Source: Thuidium tamariscinum (taxonomy: Eukaryota; Streptophyta; Bryopsida; Hypnales; Thuidiaceae). Taken from it: DNA of 64,000 nt. Each line of letters begins with the position of its first letter. The first letter of the stretch is position 1. The DNA is taken from positions 3,782,001-3,846,000 of the forward strand of contig OX344752.2 in NCBI GenBank assembly GCA_947034885.2, read 5' to 3'. A program made the position numbers and the translations under genes. The notes under the pieces are model-generated. The model was given only the letters and a program-made list of their open reading frames with translations. It ran no database searches and was not told the origin of the DNA. Positions 1 to 14,365 of the stretch are shown piece by piece.

Positions 1-479
1 TAGTGCACCATCCATCTGCAGGTCAATGTGAGTTTTGCCTCTAGCCCTCCTCTTTGCAAAGGTAGATCTATTTAATTGACTATCTAGTTTGCTACCTTTC
101 CAAACAAGAGGAAGGTATCTCGCATCCATGTGAATTTGTGGAATGCATCTACCTATAGTATTTGTGACATCTTTAAAGCCATGCTGAAGTAAGAGTTAGA
201 TAGGCAACGACCACGTGCAAGTTCTAGGCGGCACACGCACAACCTGCCAGAAGTCCACACAATCTCTGCCAACACAACTTTTCTTGCTATATCTTGCCCA
301 CTGTCATTTGTCTTGTGCCAAAGCCATTTGATTAAAGTTGAATAAAAAATGGAAACATTACTATAAACAATTGGAAGCCGAGAAGGATGGATGTGCGAAC
401 AAACTCATGATCCTATATACCTTTCTGTTTGTTTCTTGACAACATTATCCACGTAGTGCTACCACATTGGCACCAGCCT

Positions 480-760
480 TTTGGGGGGGAATTATGGTGC
501 CAGATTGCACCATTTCAAAATAAATATCTACTTTTCGCCAGATAAAAGTAATCTTTTTTTGCCAAAAATTCTTCATTTTTATTCAAAACATAGATGAAAT
601 CGCCAAATTTGGATGAAAAAGTGCATGGATATGATTGAAAGGATTTTTTGGTCAAAAAGATGGATGGATGGAGATATACAATGCTTCACCAAATTTTAAG
701 TGGTCGCCATCTTGGCACTTTTTCAAAAACTAAAAAAAAAAGGGCGGATCGGCACCTCTG
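480..760 (+). mobile_element. MITE family 4, copy 1
   Basis: The block that begins near 'ggtgccagattgcacc' and contains 'aatacaatgcttcaccaaat'-like sequence occurs three times in the window: here, reversed at about 40,527-40,797, and forward at 61,778-62,005. Each copy is about 230-280 bp with no coding capacity. Terminal repeats are short and unclear, so the superfamily is not assigned. Outer ends are approximate. Confidence 0.6.
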
Positions 761-2078
761 GTCGCTTCCAGTTCCATACCATACACTAAAAGCAACCACT
801 GCAAGCTACTTGCATTGCCAAATGCCAAAGCGGGACGTTTCCCCATGCTAAAAGTCAAACAGACAAGGCTGCCCGCACCCGACTTAGAGGGCCTTCCCTT
901 GACCCCAAAGAGTTTCTGATGTTTTATTTTGCCATCTTGCTAAACTTTCACAACTACAGCAGAAATGTAGTCTATTTAGATAAGAAAACTAGTCATAATA
1001 AGATCCACAAGTTGTTTTCAATGTGCCAAAAGAATGTTGATTCCACTTGATGGCCTAGAGCTGCAAAAGTGAGTCTACTACTTCAATTTTGAGAAGGAAA
1101 ATATTGTGTTATTAGAACTCATGCCATCAATCTTGTTTTTTTTCTATTCTAAAATTAAATAACTTGAATCAAACTTCAAATGTAGATTAAGAATAGGAAT
1201 TGAAAGGGGGACCAAATGAAATTGAATGACATTCCATTGCTTATATGGTTAGTATTAGACTATTGCATCAAATTTCATACCCACATTTTTTTAAATTGAA
1301 AGTTGGAATAAAGTCTTTTCTCAGTAGAAAAGAAGTCTTGGGCCACCAACCTCTAGTAATGTACTTTAATACTTCCAAACTTCCAAAATAATTTATTTAT
1401 CATATTTACATTGTATATATAATTCTCTATTTTTCTAAAATCATGTTGTTTTAAAATTGTATAGGCTTAAATTTTGTTACGGATTCTAAACAATTTATTC
1501 CAAAACTAAATTTAGAGTGACTAATTTTAAACATGACACTAATTTGAACTTGATTGATGATTTTTTCTATTGACAAGGATTGAAGATGATGCCTTCTTGT
1601 TTTGAACTTTAGAAACAATTACTCTAGTTGAATGATGTTATGAAAATTGATTATGAAGTTTTATAATATAATACTTTTAGTTGTAATGATTGTTGGAATA
1701 TTATTAATTCAAAATCATTCAAAACTAAATTGAAGTTGTTTGTTGTAACCTCTCAAAAGATTTGTAAGTTTAATTTTGTTATACACAATTTACCAATTAC
1801 TTATGTTCAATGCATTTAGATACACACCTTACGCCTAAAATATTCTAGAAGATAAACAATGTTATATGATTAATTTTCTCAGAAACTATAGAAATAAGTA
1901 ATGCACCTATTAAATCCTTGACTCTAATAGATTCACCCTTATCACCAGTGATCCCCAAACTGGCTAAATTTCACTCGATTGCTACATAATTTCTTCATGT
2001 CCTCAATGTAATTCAAAAAAACACTTTCAAAAATGAACATTTGGCTAAAAACCTTGAACTTGTTTTGAGATCACTACT

Positions 2079-2354
2079 TAAGGTGGGTACACCTAAAAGT
2101 GCCACTTTTGGGTACTGTGCCTAGTAACTATTACTGGTCTGATCAGATTTTCATATAGTCTTCTTGGCAAGTGAAAGCACGTTCCAATGCACCAAAAAAC
2201 TCAGCATTTGGATACAGTATGCAAAAGTTATTAAGGTTCAAAGTCTATTTCTAAAAGCGCTCTAGCCAAATAGGTACATAATAGAATTCAGAAATGTATA
2301 ACAATTATAAATGGCACTTTTAGGTGAGGTGCAATTTTAGGTGTACCCACCTTA
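2079..2354. mobile_element. MITE family 1, copy 1 (TIR TAAGGTGGGTACACCTAAAA)
   Basis: The left end reads TAAGGTGGGTACACCTAAAA and the right end is its exact reverse complement, giving 20-bp terminal inverted repeats on a 276-bp element. A second copy with clearly related interior sits at 42,272-42,544. The outermost TA may be a TA target duplication, as Tc1/mariner-Stowaway elements make, or part of the repeat. There is no coding capacity. Confidence 0.85.
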
Positions 2355-2652
2355 TCACTAAGGTAGTAAGCTAAAAAAGTTCATAGGTTAATCATGGAAG
2401 GATGTGGAGGCCAAAAAGTGGCTAATGGATGACATTAAAAACTACTTTAAGAATGAAAAATGCACCTTCCAGAAGTCAAATAATTTTGACAAAACACCTT
2501 GATGGTAGGTCTTGACGGATACTTTCACAGTAAATATTACGGAGTAACTTACTAACGATAAAGAGAGTCACACGTCCCATTCCTGCAGCCTAACACGACG
2601 TTCCTGCCCGTAAGTTAACATACGTCTCCTAACACCGCACGCAACCGACTTG

Positions 2653-2660
2653 ACACGTGT
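2653..2660. promoter_or_regulatory. G-box/ABRE-like ACACGTGT upstream of the protease
   Basis: A palindromic CACGTG core lies 366 bp upstream of the protease start codon, in a GC-rich proximal region. A second ACGT core (CCACGTCA) follows about 20 bp downstream. G-boxes bind bZIP and bHLH factors and often mediate abscisic acid or stress responses. RD19 was first described as a dehydration-responsive gene in Arabidopsis. That this site works in that way here is inference. Confidence 0.4.
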
Positions 2661-3018
2661 GAACACGACCCCGTCCACGTCAGATCTTCGTCCGTTCCGC
2701 CACTGGCGAGGAAGCCTTTCACCCACCGCTCTCCTTCACAGTAGGGTTTCCTCCCTTTCCTCCTAATCTTCCTTTCGTGGCTTCTTGCTTAGGCTTGCGT
2801 GCCCATCACACAACGCATCAAAAGGGGAAGTTTGCAACGTCGATTTGCTATTCTAGCCTTGGGATTCGCGAATCTTCCTCATGTAAAATCATATAGCCTA
2901 GGCCGGCATAAGGAAGCAAATAAGTTCAGACACTTTTTCCATTGGGGTTTCGTTTGGGGTTTTGTTTCTCGCTTCGTCTCTGTCAAAATTTGCAGCAATT
3001 GCAGCAATTTCTGTAGCT

Positions 3019-5162
<2,144 letters not shown>

Positions 5163-7230
5163 AGTATTGGCCTTTAATATCAACAACCCAAGTATATGTC
5201 ATTAATTGAGAAAGGTAATGTAGAGAAATGCACTCAGCTTGCAGACTCTCTCCCAACGCAAGACTGTTCAGGACAGTATCAAGCGATGTTTGAGTGAAAA
5301 ACAAGAGCTGGAGTGTGGTACATAAGAATTCTGCTAGAACCTTTTTATAACTCTTGGGGATGTCGATGACCAGCTGGTGGTTGAAATATTGCTTGTAGCG
5401 CAGAAACAATATGTATATCTTCAAGTTGTATAGTTTGGAAAATATTATTCCAGCTCTGACGCTCTTGTTTCTTCCTAAAACTTTTATTCTATTTTTATAT
5501 TAAGCAATTGAAATGATATTTTTGCTATGTCCTGATTTGCCTCTTCGTACTCTGCAGATTCTTCCTGCTTGAGTAATCTTGATGTTTTTTTTAAAACCGT
5601 AAATGCTGAAGTATCGTATTCTGTCATTTTCAAAGTTCAAAGTACTCTTTGTTGGGGGAGAAAAAACTCCGCTTCATAACTTAATAAGGTAAACCAGCCT
5701 CATTTCTGCTAGCTTCCTGTTTTGGCATCCTATTTTTAGCCCCATCTCCTTTGTAAAACTCTCATTTAAATTCATTTATTTTTCTGACGATTTCATTCAA
5801 ATTCATTTTTTATAATGACTATTTCAGTGTATTAATTTTAATATATCAATCTTTGATTCATGGGTATTTGAGAGCTAATAGGTACATGGAATGGGGATAT
5901 TTATGACCCCCCTATTAGTTATAGGCAATTTAATAATTTTGGGCATATTGCTTTCAAAATTCATAGAAGTTTCAATTTTAATTGGAAAATTACATTTCTA
6001 CTTGGGTTTGATCTGTAAAACATATTCATATTTTTGAAAAATATGTGTCCCTTTTGGAGTTGACCCCAAGATATTCAAATTGCAAGTCAAAGTGGTAATT
6101 GGCTTGAATTTATTCTATATTTTTTTTTCTGTTGTCCTTTATAACTTGTTGTCTTTGTTGTAACTTTTAGCAATATATTTCAATCCTAATATTAAGATCA
6201 TAGATTTCTTTAGCTTTTGACCTTAATACTAGAAGGATGGATCTATAACCATTGATTTCACCACCACGTTGTCAAAGGATGGACCATGGATTTGTTGTCA
6301 TTTTGCAACTATACATAATAGCTAAAAGTACACACTGCTTTTGAATTAGGTGGTGTTGTAATTGGGATTTATGAACCTTTGTATACAAATGGAAATATGT
6401 TTAGAAATATTTGATGATTTTGGTTGCTTTGTAAAGAAACTTTTTTGATGTAAAGAAACCTAATTGTTAACACAATCTAATTTCATTATTTTGTATAGGT
6501 ATGAATAAATGTTTTTTTGACCTATTTTTTAAAGATGAAATAAGAAGTCAATTAAAGACTAAGATTTTCAAATTTTTTCTAAGGGAATTTGAAACTATTG
6601 TAGATTTTTTTTCAATGAAGAAAGTTTATGTAAACTATAGAATGTACTTGAAAACTTGAAATTTTCACCATAGATGTCTACTATAGTGTCTAATATTATA
6701 ATACAAGAAAAGTTATCATATCAAACTAAAATTAGAAAATCAAGAAACCATTGTTAGAACCAAAGTTCATATTGCTATGAAATTTTAAAATTTAGGAATA
6801 TTTCATAATTTAAATTTGAGTCAAAATTGCACTTAATAATATTCATTTCATTAGTTAAATTCAAGGTTGGAAAACACATCCAAATGTTCAGAGTCATGTC
6901 CGGATGTCTAACATCCACATCCATTTGTCCCTAGAACATCTTGTGACATTTGAAAGATCCCATCCAATGGTTGAGTGGATATGCCATTGAGCTAACAAGT
7001 AGTCAAGTAGATAATTAGTCAACCATTTGATCAAATGAACATTTAAATTCAAATTCAAAAAATAATAATTATTTTTATTACTAAAATTTACATCAAGTGT
7101 ATACATCAAGAAATGGACAAAATACACTATAAGGGTTATATATGGAATAAACATTCTTTTTTGTAAAGTAGTTAGTAATACAATAGTAAGGGAATTTACA
7201 ATACTATTTATTGAAAATGTACTCAAGCAT
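5163..7230. other. Protease 3' flank, then intergenic DNA
   Basis: The first few hundred bases should hold the protease 3' UTR, but I cannot place a polyadenylation site with confidence. Beyond about 5,460 the sequence is AT-rich with no recognisable gene or clear repeat boundary. Confidence 0.5.
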
Positions 7231-7232
7231 CT

Positions 7233-8212
7233 TTAACCCCTCACCACCCAAGTGGCCCAAAAGTGTCCTCACACAGTCTAGCAGCCAACTTCAAAGTGCT
7301 GTAACTTTTGCATCTGTTGTCCAAATTCAATAAAACTTGTTGGTAAACTTGTGCATAGAAGTCTAGTTTTTGTGATAAAATTTTAAGATCAATACAAGTT
7401 GCATTGAATTTTCGGCAACCAATCCAAGATTGCAGGTTCAATTTGAGTTCACCAAACTGCATTTTAGGGCTGCAACTTCGGGGGCTTGTATCTTTTTCAT
7501 TCAATGCTTGATTTCAATCAAATCTGTTGGGTTTTGTTTGCCTTGAGGTCTAGTTACTGTGGTAAAAGTTTCATGTCAATCCAAGTTGTTTTGAATGTTT
7601 GGAAGCAATTTGAAGTTCAAAATCCTGCCATATTTGGAGTGTAGTGAACTTTGGCGATTTATAACTTCTTTTTACATGGTCAATTTACAACAATTTTTGT
7701 TGGAAAAGTTGAGCATACTAGTCTACTTTTTGTGGTTCAAATTTCATATCAATCCAAGAACTAATGAGTGACTAAGAAGCATTTTAGTAAAGAGAGGTTT
7801 AGCCATAAATGTGATTTTTTGCTACTTTTTCCACTGTTTTTTGACATTTCAAAACAATTTTGCTAACACAATAAGTTAATTTAATGATATTTTCTTCACC
7901 AAAGTGTTTTTCTTTTCTTTTTGAATCATTTTGTAGTTTAAAGTTTTTTCATTTGAGTAGGTTTAGAAATCTAATTTCACCTCTAAATGTGTTTTTAAGA
8001 AAATTTCAGCATCTTTTTTGAATACTAAAATATTATAATCTTTCAATCTATGCAGTCAAATGACTCCAAATTTGATCCACAACATCTTTAACATACACAC
8101 TATAAGATTGTATGGTTCAGATTTTCATATGTTACTCACATTTAGACTTATAGCACTTGAAAAGTAAAGTTGCTTCTTGACATGGTTGGGGCTTGGGTGG
8201 TGAGGGGTTAAA
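7233..8212. mobile_element. TTAA-flanked TIR element, family 2
   Basis: The left end reads TTAA-CCCCTCACCACCCAAG and the right end is its exact reverse complement, CTTGGGTGGTGAGGGG-TTAA. The terminal repeats are therefore at least 16 bp inside TTAA, on a 980-bp element with no transposase frame. TTAA directly outside C-rich termini is what piggyBac elements make, and some Sola elements also use TTAA. Only one copy is seen in this window. Confidence 0.8.
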
Positions 8213-8286
8213 AAAAGAACTAGATGAATAAATGCGTTTTTCAATCCTATATTCTCAAGTGAAGTCATTGATTGGATTTATAGAGT

Positions 8287-9014
8287 GGGTGATTGCAAGA
8301 AACACTTGTCCTATTTTTTGTCCCCTTGACCTCCAACAGGTAGTTTTTTGCTCATAACTTTTGCATAGTTTTCCCTATCAACTTGAAATTTGGAATGAAG
8401 GTGCATACAAAAGTTTTATATGTTGTGTAATTTTTTCAATTTTTTAAAAATTATTTTACTATTTTTAAACTGCCCCGATTGGTTGTCTACCTTGGCCATT
8501 TTGGGGAGTTTTAGTCCTATTTTTGACCCAAAAATGCAAATTTTGAGCTGAAAATTGGCATTCAAGGACCTCACCTAAAGTTACACAAGACCACAAAGAG
8601 ATTTTTTGAAAATACTATATTGTTCAACCTCCACATGTCGTCAAAGTGGCTGACTTTGCGCAAGTGTAGAGAATTTAATTTAATTTTTTCAAAGATGAAA
8701 TTTGTTGGAAAAGAAAGACCTTTACTTGGAAAAAAAACGGATTTTTCACTTTCATTTTTTGAATTTTTTTACTATTTTTACCAAATTAGTGAAAAAAGAG
8801 CTATTTTCATTGTATTTTCCATTGTCTATAACATTTAGAGAAAAAAATTCTTAGGTCTGAATTTCAACAGACATAATATTCTCATTGCTCTTCAAATTAT
8901 CCATATTTTTTTCAATTTAAAAAAAAATTATTTCAAAGGGTCGTAGGACTCACAGGACTCATTGATTTTGAGCCATTTTGAGCCAAAACCGGTAAGTGTT
9001 TCTTGCAACGGCCC
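8287..9014. mobile_element. Non-autonomous TIR element sharing ends with the foldback at 36 kb
   Basis: The left end GGGTGATTGCAAGAAACACTT faces a right end that reads AAGTGTTTCTTGCAACGGCCC. The pentamer AGAGT flanks both sides (8,282-8,286 and 9,015-9,019) and may be the target duplication. The same right terminus, CTTGCAATCACCC, closes the foldback element at 36,040-37,120. There is no coding capacity. Confidence 0.65.
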
Positions 9015-9717
9015 AGAGTCCATAGTGCCATTCTATAGTCAACCAGGCAAATGAAGCAAGAGAAGATTAATTTATTGTCTATTTTATAGGTTAGGATAAT
9101 TCTTTAAAAATTCTTGAAGTTATTTTTGCTAATAGGAATTTAGAGCTGATAAGGTCAAAATCTAAAAGACATCGTAGTTTTCATTGAATTTCAAGTTGTT
9201 CTTATGTAGATCTAAAGACATAGAGAAGGCAAGTTGAGTGAACATAAAATCATTTCTTCCTCTATTAAAGTCAATCCTTATTTTATAAGTGGTACTTCAT
9301 TAGATGAAATTTGAGGGCTCCAGTATCGTGTTTGTTCCTGAAACGGTTCTTGATATCATTGGCTATTGTTAGTCCAACATTAACCAAAAAAATAAAATAA
9401 AATAGGGTCTTGAAAGATGAAAAAAATTCAGTTTTTTTCTTCCGAAAAAATAAATCAATGATGTAGCAGTCTCTCGACCACGTAGGATTCTTGTTCTTGT
9501 GGCAAAAATTGTATTTCCACAATCCAGGAACCCTACGTCTTCCAATGCCCTCAAAAGTCTTCTAATGTTATATCTATTGCAACTTCCTATTTTTTTTATC
9601 TCTCCTTAAATTCAATGAATAGCCACACCTACTTCTTTTGCACTTGAAAGGATACATTGCACATTCATTGTAGAATCATTTAGTCATAACATTCATTAAA
9701 TAATTGTTGTCAAGTCC

Positions 9718-10670
9718 TTAACCCCTAAAGGACCAAATTGCATTTTTTGGCAACATAGCAATTTTGGGCAGCTCACTATGGATGGTGTTTTTCTTCTTTT
9801 TCTTTGAAATTTTTACAAAATATGCACGTGAAGAATATCTTTAAGGCCCAACAATTTTCATAACGTTTGACTACACAAATAAAAAATTATTGCATGATAT
9901 GTGATTTTCTCTGTTCGGCGGGCAACCTGGGCAGATAAAAAAACTTTTTCAAAAAATGTTTTTTTAAGAAATAAAAATTTGAAAATGGTTTTTTAGATTT
10001 ATATAGACATCAAAAGCTTTGAATCATGCCATTTGGATTAATGAGATGAAAGTTATGATGAGTTTTAGTTTGTGGGTAGTTTGTACGAAATTATGGAATG
10101 TCTAATCTAAAATAAACTTTGAAGTCCTTTATTTAATTCAATTTTTAATATTTTTGAAAAAAACAAACCCACATTGGATGTAGATTGCTTATTGCAACAT
10201 TACAACCATTGGGATTGGCATTTTTTTAATTTAATAAATTAATTGTTAACAATTTAGTATTTTGAATCATTCTTTACTTCTTTTTACTTAGTATTTTTTT
10301 AATACATGTTGTACAATTCCAAATGATTTGAAAATTTTCAAGCATGTAGAAAACTTGACTTGAAGAATGAATTCAAAGAGTGACAACCATTTAAACATTT
10401 TTTCATACAAATGTGACCCTTTGAAGTGCAGCTGCCCGGATTTCCGCAGCGGTAAAAAAAGAATTTTATTAACTTTAAACGTTAATATCTTGCAATCTAC
10501 ACGGCGGAATTTTCTGAAATTTTTTCTCCATGCTTTCAAACAATGAACTAAAAGATCCTACGGTTACATTATTCCAAAATTCTTCTTTTCCTAAAATTTG
10601 GTAGTTGTTCTAGAAATGACAATTTCAGAGCAATTTTGGTGAAAACATATCAAAAACCTTTAGGGGTTAA
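9718..10670 (+). mobile_element. TTAA-flanked TIR element family 1, copy 1
   Basis: Begins TTAA-CCCCTAAAGG and ends CCTTTAGGGG-TTAA, 953 bp including both TTAA. Internal landmarks such as 'ggattggcat' followed by a T-rich tract and 'cggaattttctgaaattttt' recur in the copies at 11,470, 30,195 and 39,213. There is no transposase frame, so it is non-autonomous. TTAA duplication suggests a piggyBac-like or Sola-like origin. Confidence 0.85.
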
Positions 10671-11469
10671 TAATTTCTTTGCTACAATAAATGACTAGTA
10701 TTTTAGAATGAATGGACTACAAATACTACTATTGAGTTAATCCTTTATATACAAACCTTTTTTTTTAAAGTATTTTGAAGGTCTTCTTGAATTATTAGTG
10801 ATGTTTCAACTTTCAAGCATCAATGACTTGTATTGTATAAGGTAACTACACATAAATGCATTGAATAAGCAATTGAGCTTTGCTACTATTATTCAATTGC
10901 CTATTTTAGTATTATATCTTCTTATGCAATTTATACATTTTAATTGAACTATGAATGTTCAAAGTGTTGAAAATTGGTGTTTCCAAACTCAACCTTAGTT
11001 TTTTATAAATAGAGGTTGTACATTTTAAGCAAAAAAAATTTAGGGGCTAGTGTTAAAGAAGGGTCATGATTAGGCGCAATTGGCTAACTACCTTATTGTT
11101 TTACTCATTTTTAGATTTATGCTTCCTAAGTTGTTTTGACTTTTGAAGTTCATTATAGAACATCTTTTACTTCCAACGTAGTCCTTATCATTATTGATTG
11201 GTTTCAAGTATTGTTGAAACTTGAATTTTTGTTCTCCCTTTAGTGAGAAGATTTGGATGCTTTTGTCAAAGAATACATTGAGGAACTATAGATTGAAAGG
11301 AATCATGCCATTTTTTAACATGATGAATAGAATTAAGTTAACAAGAACTTGTCCTTTTAAGAAATTTGCCTTTTCACTATAAGAAAAAAAAGCCCTAATC
11401 AACACAAGATGAACTAATTTGTGTTGATTGTGAAAAATATGGAATTTCATGTGTTGTTGTGGCAATCCA

Positions 11470-12403
11470 TAAACCTCTAAATGTATTTGACTATCTTTTC
11501 ACCAAAAACACTTCAAAACTGATATTTCTAATATATGTACCAAATTTTAGAAAAAAAAACATTTGTTGATGTATGTAATTGTATGATCTTGTGGTATGCT
11601 CATTTAAAAAGATGTGGAAAAAATTTCAAAGTTTTCCACCATGTAGGTTGTAAGGTGTTAATGTTTGAAATGTCAAAAATCATTTTTTTGGCCCTACAAA
11701 AAAAATGGTGAGATGGTCACATTTGTATGGAAAAAAATTTCAAATTGGTGGTTATTCTTTGAATTCATTTTGCAAGGCAAGCTAGCTAGATGCTTAAAGA
11801 GTTTCAAATTATTTGAAATTGTACTACACATAGGAAAAAAATAGTATGTAGAAAGAAGTAGAAAATGCTTCAAAATACTAAATTGTAAACAATTTATTTA
11901 TAAATTTGAAAAATGCCAATGGTTAAAATTTTGTAATAAACAATCTATAGCTACTGTTTTTATTTTTTCCAAAATTATTAAAAATTAAATAAAGAATTTC
12001 AAACTTTTTTTTGTAGAATAGAGGTTCTCTAACTATCCACAAACTACCCCAAACTAAAACTCCTCATAATTTCTGACTCATTGATCAAAATAGAATGATT
12101 CAAAGCTTTTCACTTAGATGTAAATCTCAAAAATCCATTTCAAATTTTATTTAAAAAAATAATAATTTTTAAAGAAGTTTTTTTTGGTTGTTCAAGCTTC
12201 CACCGAGCAATGAAAACTACATATCATACAATAACCTTTTAACCATGAAGTGAAGAGTTATGAAAATTGTTGGGCCTTAGAGGTATTCTTTGAGAAAATG
12301 TTGTGTGAAAGTTTCAAAGAAAAATAAAAAAAACTCAATTTGTAGTGAGTTGCCTAAAATTGTTGTATTGCCAAAAAATGTAGTTTGGGCATTTAGGGAT
12401 TAA
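11470..12403 (-). mobile_element. TTAA-flanked TIR element family 1, copy 2 (inverted, diverged)
   Basis: Reverse orientation relative to copy 1. The left end TAAACCTCTAAA and the right end TTTAGGGATTAA are degraded forms of the family termini, and the interior aligns by eye along its whole length. More diverged than the copy at 39,213, so probably older. Confidence 0.75.
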
Positions 12404-14000
12404 AAATACTTGTTTTTTTGGTAATGCAATGATGTATGGCTTGTTCATTCAATATAAATAGATTAAAATAATATAAAAGAACATTTTTTGTTCTTGCATA
12501 CTTACAAAGTATTTTTCTTGTTTTTCTATATGGATGTAGCTCATGTACAGTCAACCACAATGAAAATTTAACTATAGATGGGCTTCAATGAAACTTGTGT
12601 CCTTTAGAAAGTCAACAAGGATTTGTGGATATTGAAGAATGAATGACTTTCATCTAATTTTTTGTGTGCATCTTTCTTGGTACTATAAACACATCATTGA
12701 ATTGATTTCAAGACAAAGACTTATCAACATGGAATTGTTTATCAAAGAAATGTTACACTCTGTAATATGTTTCAACATTGTGAACATTTTTTCCATAAAA
12801 CTTGACTTTGACATTCAAAATGATTTTCTATTCATTTAAACAAAACTAACAAATAGTGAAGAAATAGAGGATATGTAATGAAGGACTTTGAATTTTGACA
12901 TGATTACAAACCCTATCTTATAGCTAGGGATTAACATCAAGCAAATTTACAAATGCTTGGTTTTTTGGCTAGTCTAAAGTGCTGCAAATGATTGAATTCA
13001 AGCTCAATTAAGGTAAGAGGGCTATAAATTGTTTGATTCAGTCTACCTACCTCATTAATTATAGCAATAGATATTTAAGAAACATATTTTATAATTTTAA
13101 CCATACAAATACTTTCTACTTTTAGTACTTCACATTATCTTTTTTGTTGCAAACTACAAAAACATGATAGAAATTACATTTTTATAATACATTTAAATTT
13201 TGTCTAAATCCCTTGGGTTAGTAGAGATTAAAGCTTCTATTTGCAATCTTATGACACTTCAAAAGATTGAGAATATCCTTATTTATTGGCTTATTTATTT
13301 ATACTACAAGGAAGGAAGCTTTGCATTGATTAAAGCTATTGTAGGGAAATTCAACACATACAATTTATAATTTATAATTTATAATTTTTCTTTGTCTAGA
13401 ATTTTAAAATTGTTGCACTCCATCCCCATCTAAACTTTGCAATTCTCTTGATACAAAAATTTATAAATTGTAATGTCAATTGTATACAATAATTTTTCAA
13501 GCAAAATCACCATTATGAATGGTATATACTATAGACCTTAGAACCTAAATACTAACATATATGATATTTGTATTAATTCTTCAATGCAATGATACTAATA
13601 TGCACTAAAATTTGACCAATTAGCTATTTGAAAAATAAATGACAAATACATTAGCAAAATTCTTTGAGAATAATAGCCAAATTCACTATGCAACACGATG
13701 GTCTATAACCAAAATCAACCCTACTATTGTGCAAGTAACATTCCAATTATAGAACCCATACAACACTCAAAAGGAACAAAAGAACACAAAGTATCTAAAG
13801 AAGTAAATTATTGATTAGCATTCCTTGCTACCAATGATTGACTGCCTTAACATTTTGGAAAATTTCCAAAACCTATACTAGCATCATTAGTATGCCCAAA
13901 GATTATGGTCAAAATTTAGAAAAAGCTACAAAATATGGTTTGAACCTTGATTCTCATTAAACTTTCAAAGTAGGATGACCTCATCAACTTCCACCCCCCA
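12404..14000. other. Intergenic AT-rich DNA
   Basis: No gene or complete element recognised. A short simple repeat (three copies of TTTATAAT) lies at about 13,362-13,387. Confidence 0.5.
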
Positions 14001-14365
14001 TATTTCTTTTTCTAAACCTGCAAGTGTTTGCAGTATTTAAACATCGAGTTTGTACGGTTTAATTTGTAGGAGCTGTAATATCTCAAAAATGTACTGTACA
14101 CTATTCAAGGACTCACTTAAACTCATTTCACTGCAAGCCTACAACAATATGAGAACTACAAAGTCGATCTATACAACAAGAAGAAAATCAGAGACTTCGC
14201 AGAACAAAGAGGTCAAAATTATGTACTGTGTTCACATAGGTAAAATTACAATATGTCACACTGAGGTACACAAATCAGATTGCCGAGTAAGTCGACGGAC
14301 TATCCCACATTTAAAACAGGCAGGATTGATGAAATAATCACTGCAGGATGGGATTGAACATGAAC

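Larger units (their letters stand above)
1..2580. other. Intergenic AT-rich DNA with transposon remnants
   Basis: No open frame here looks like a protein gene. The first 480 bases show nothing I recognise. A copy of MITE family 4 lies at about 480-760 and a copy of MITE family 1 at 2,079-2,354, both listed separately. The rest is unremarkable AT-rich sequence up to the protease promoter. Confidence 0.6.
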
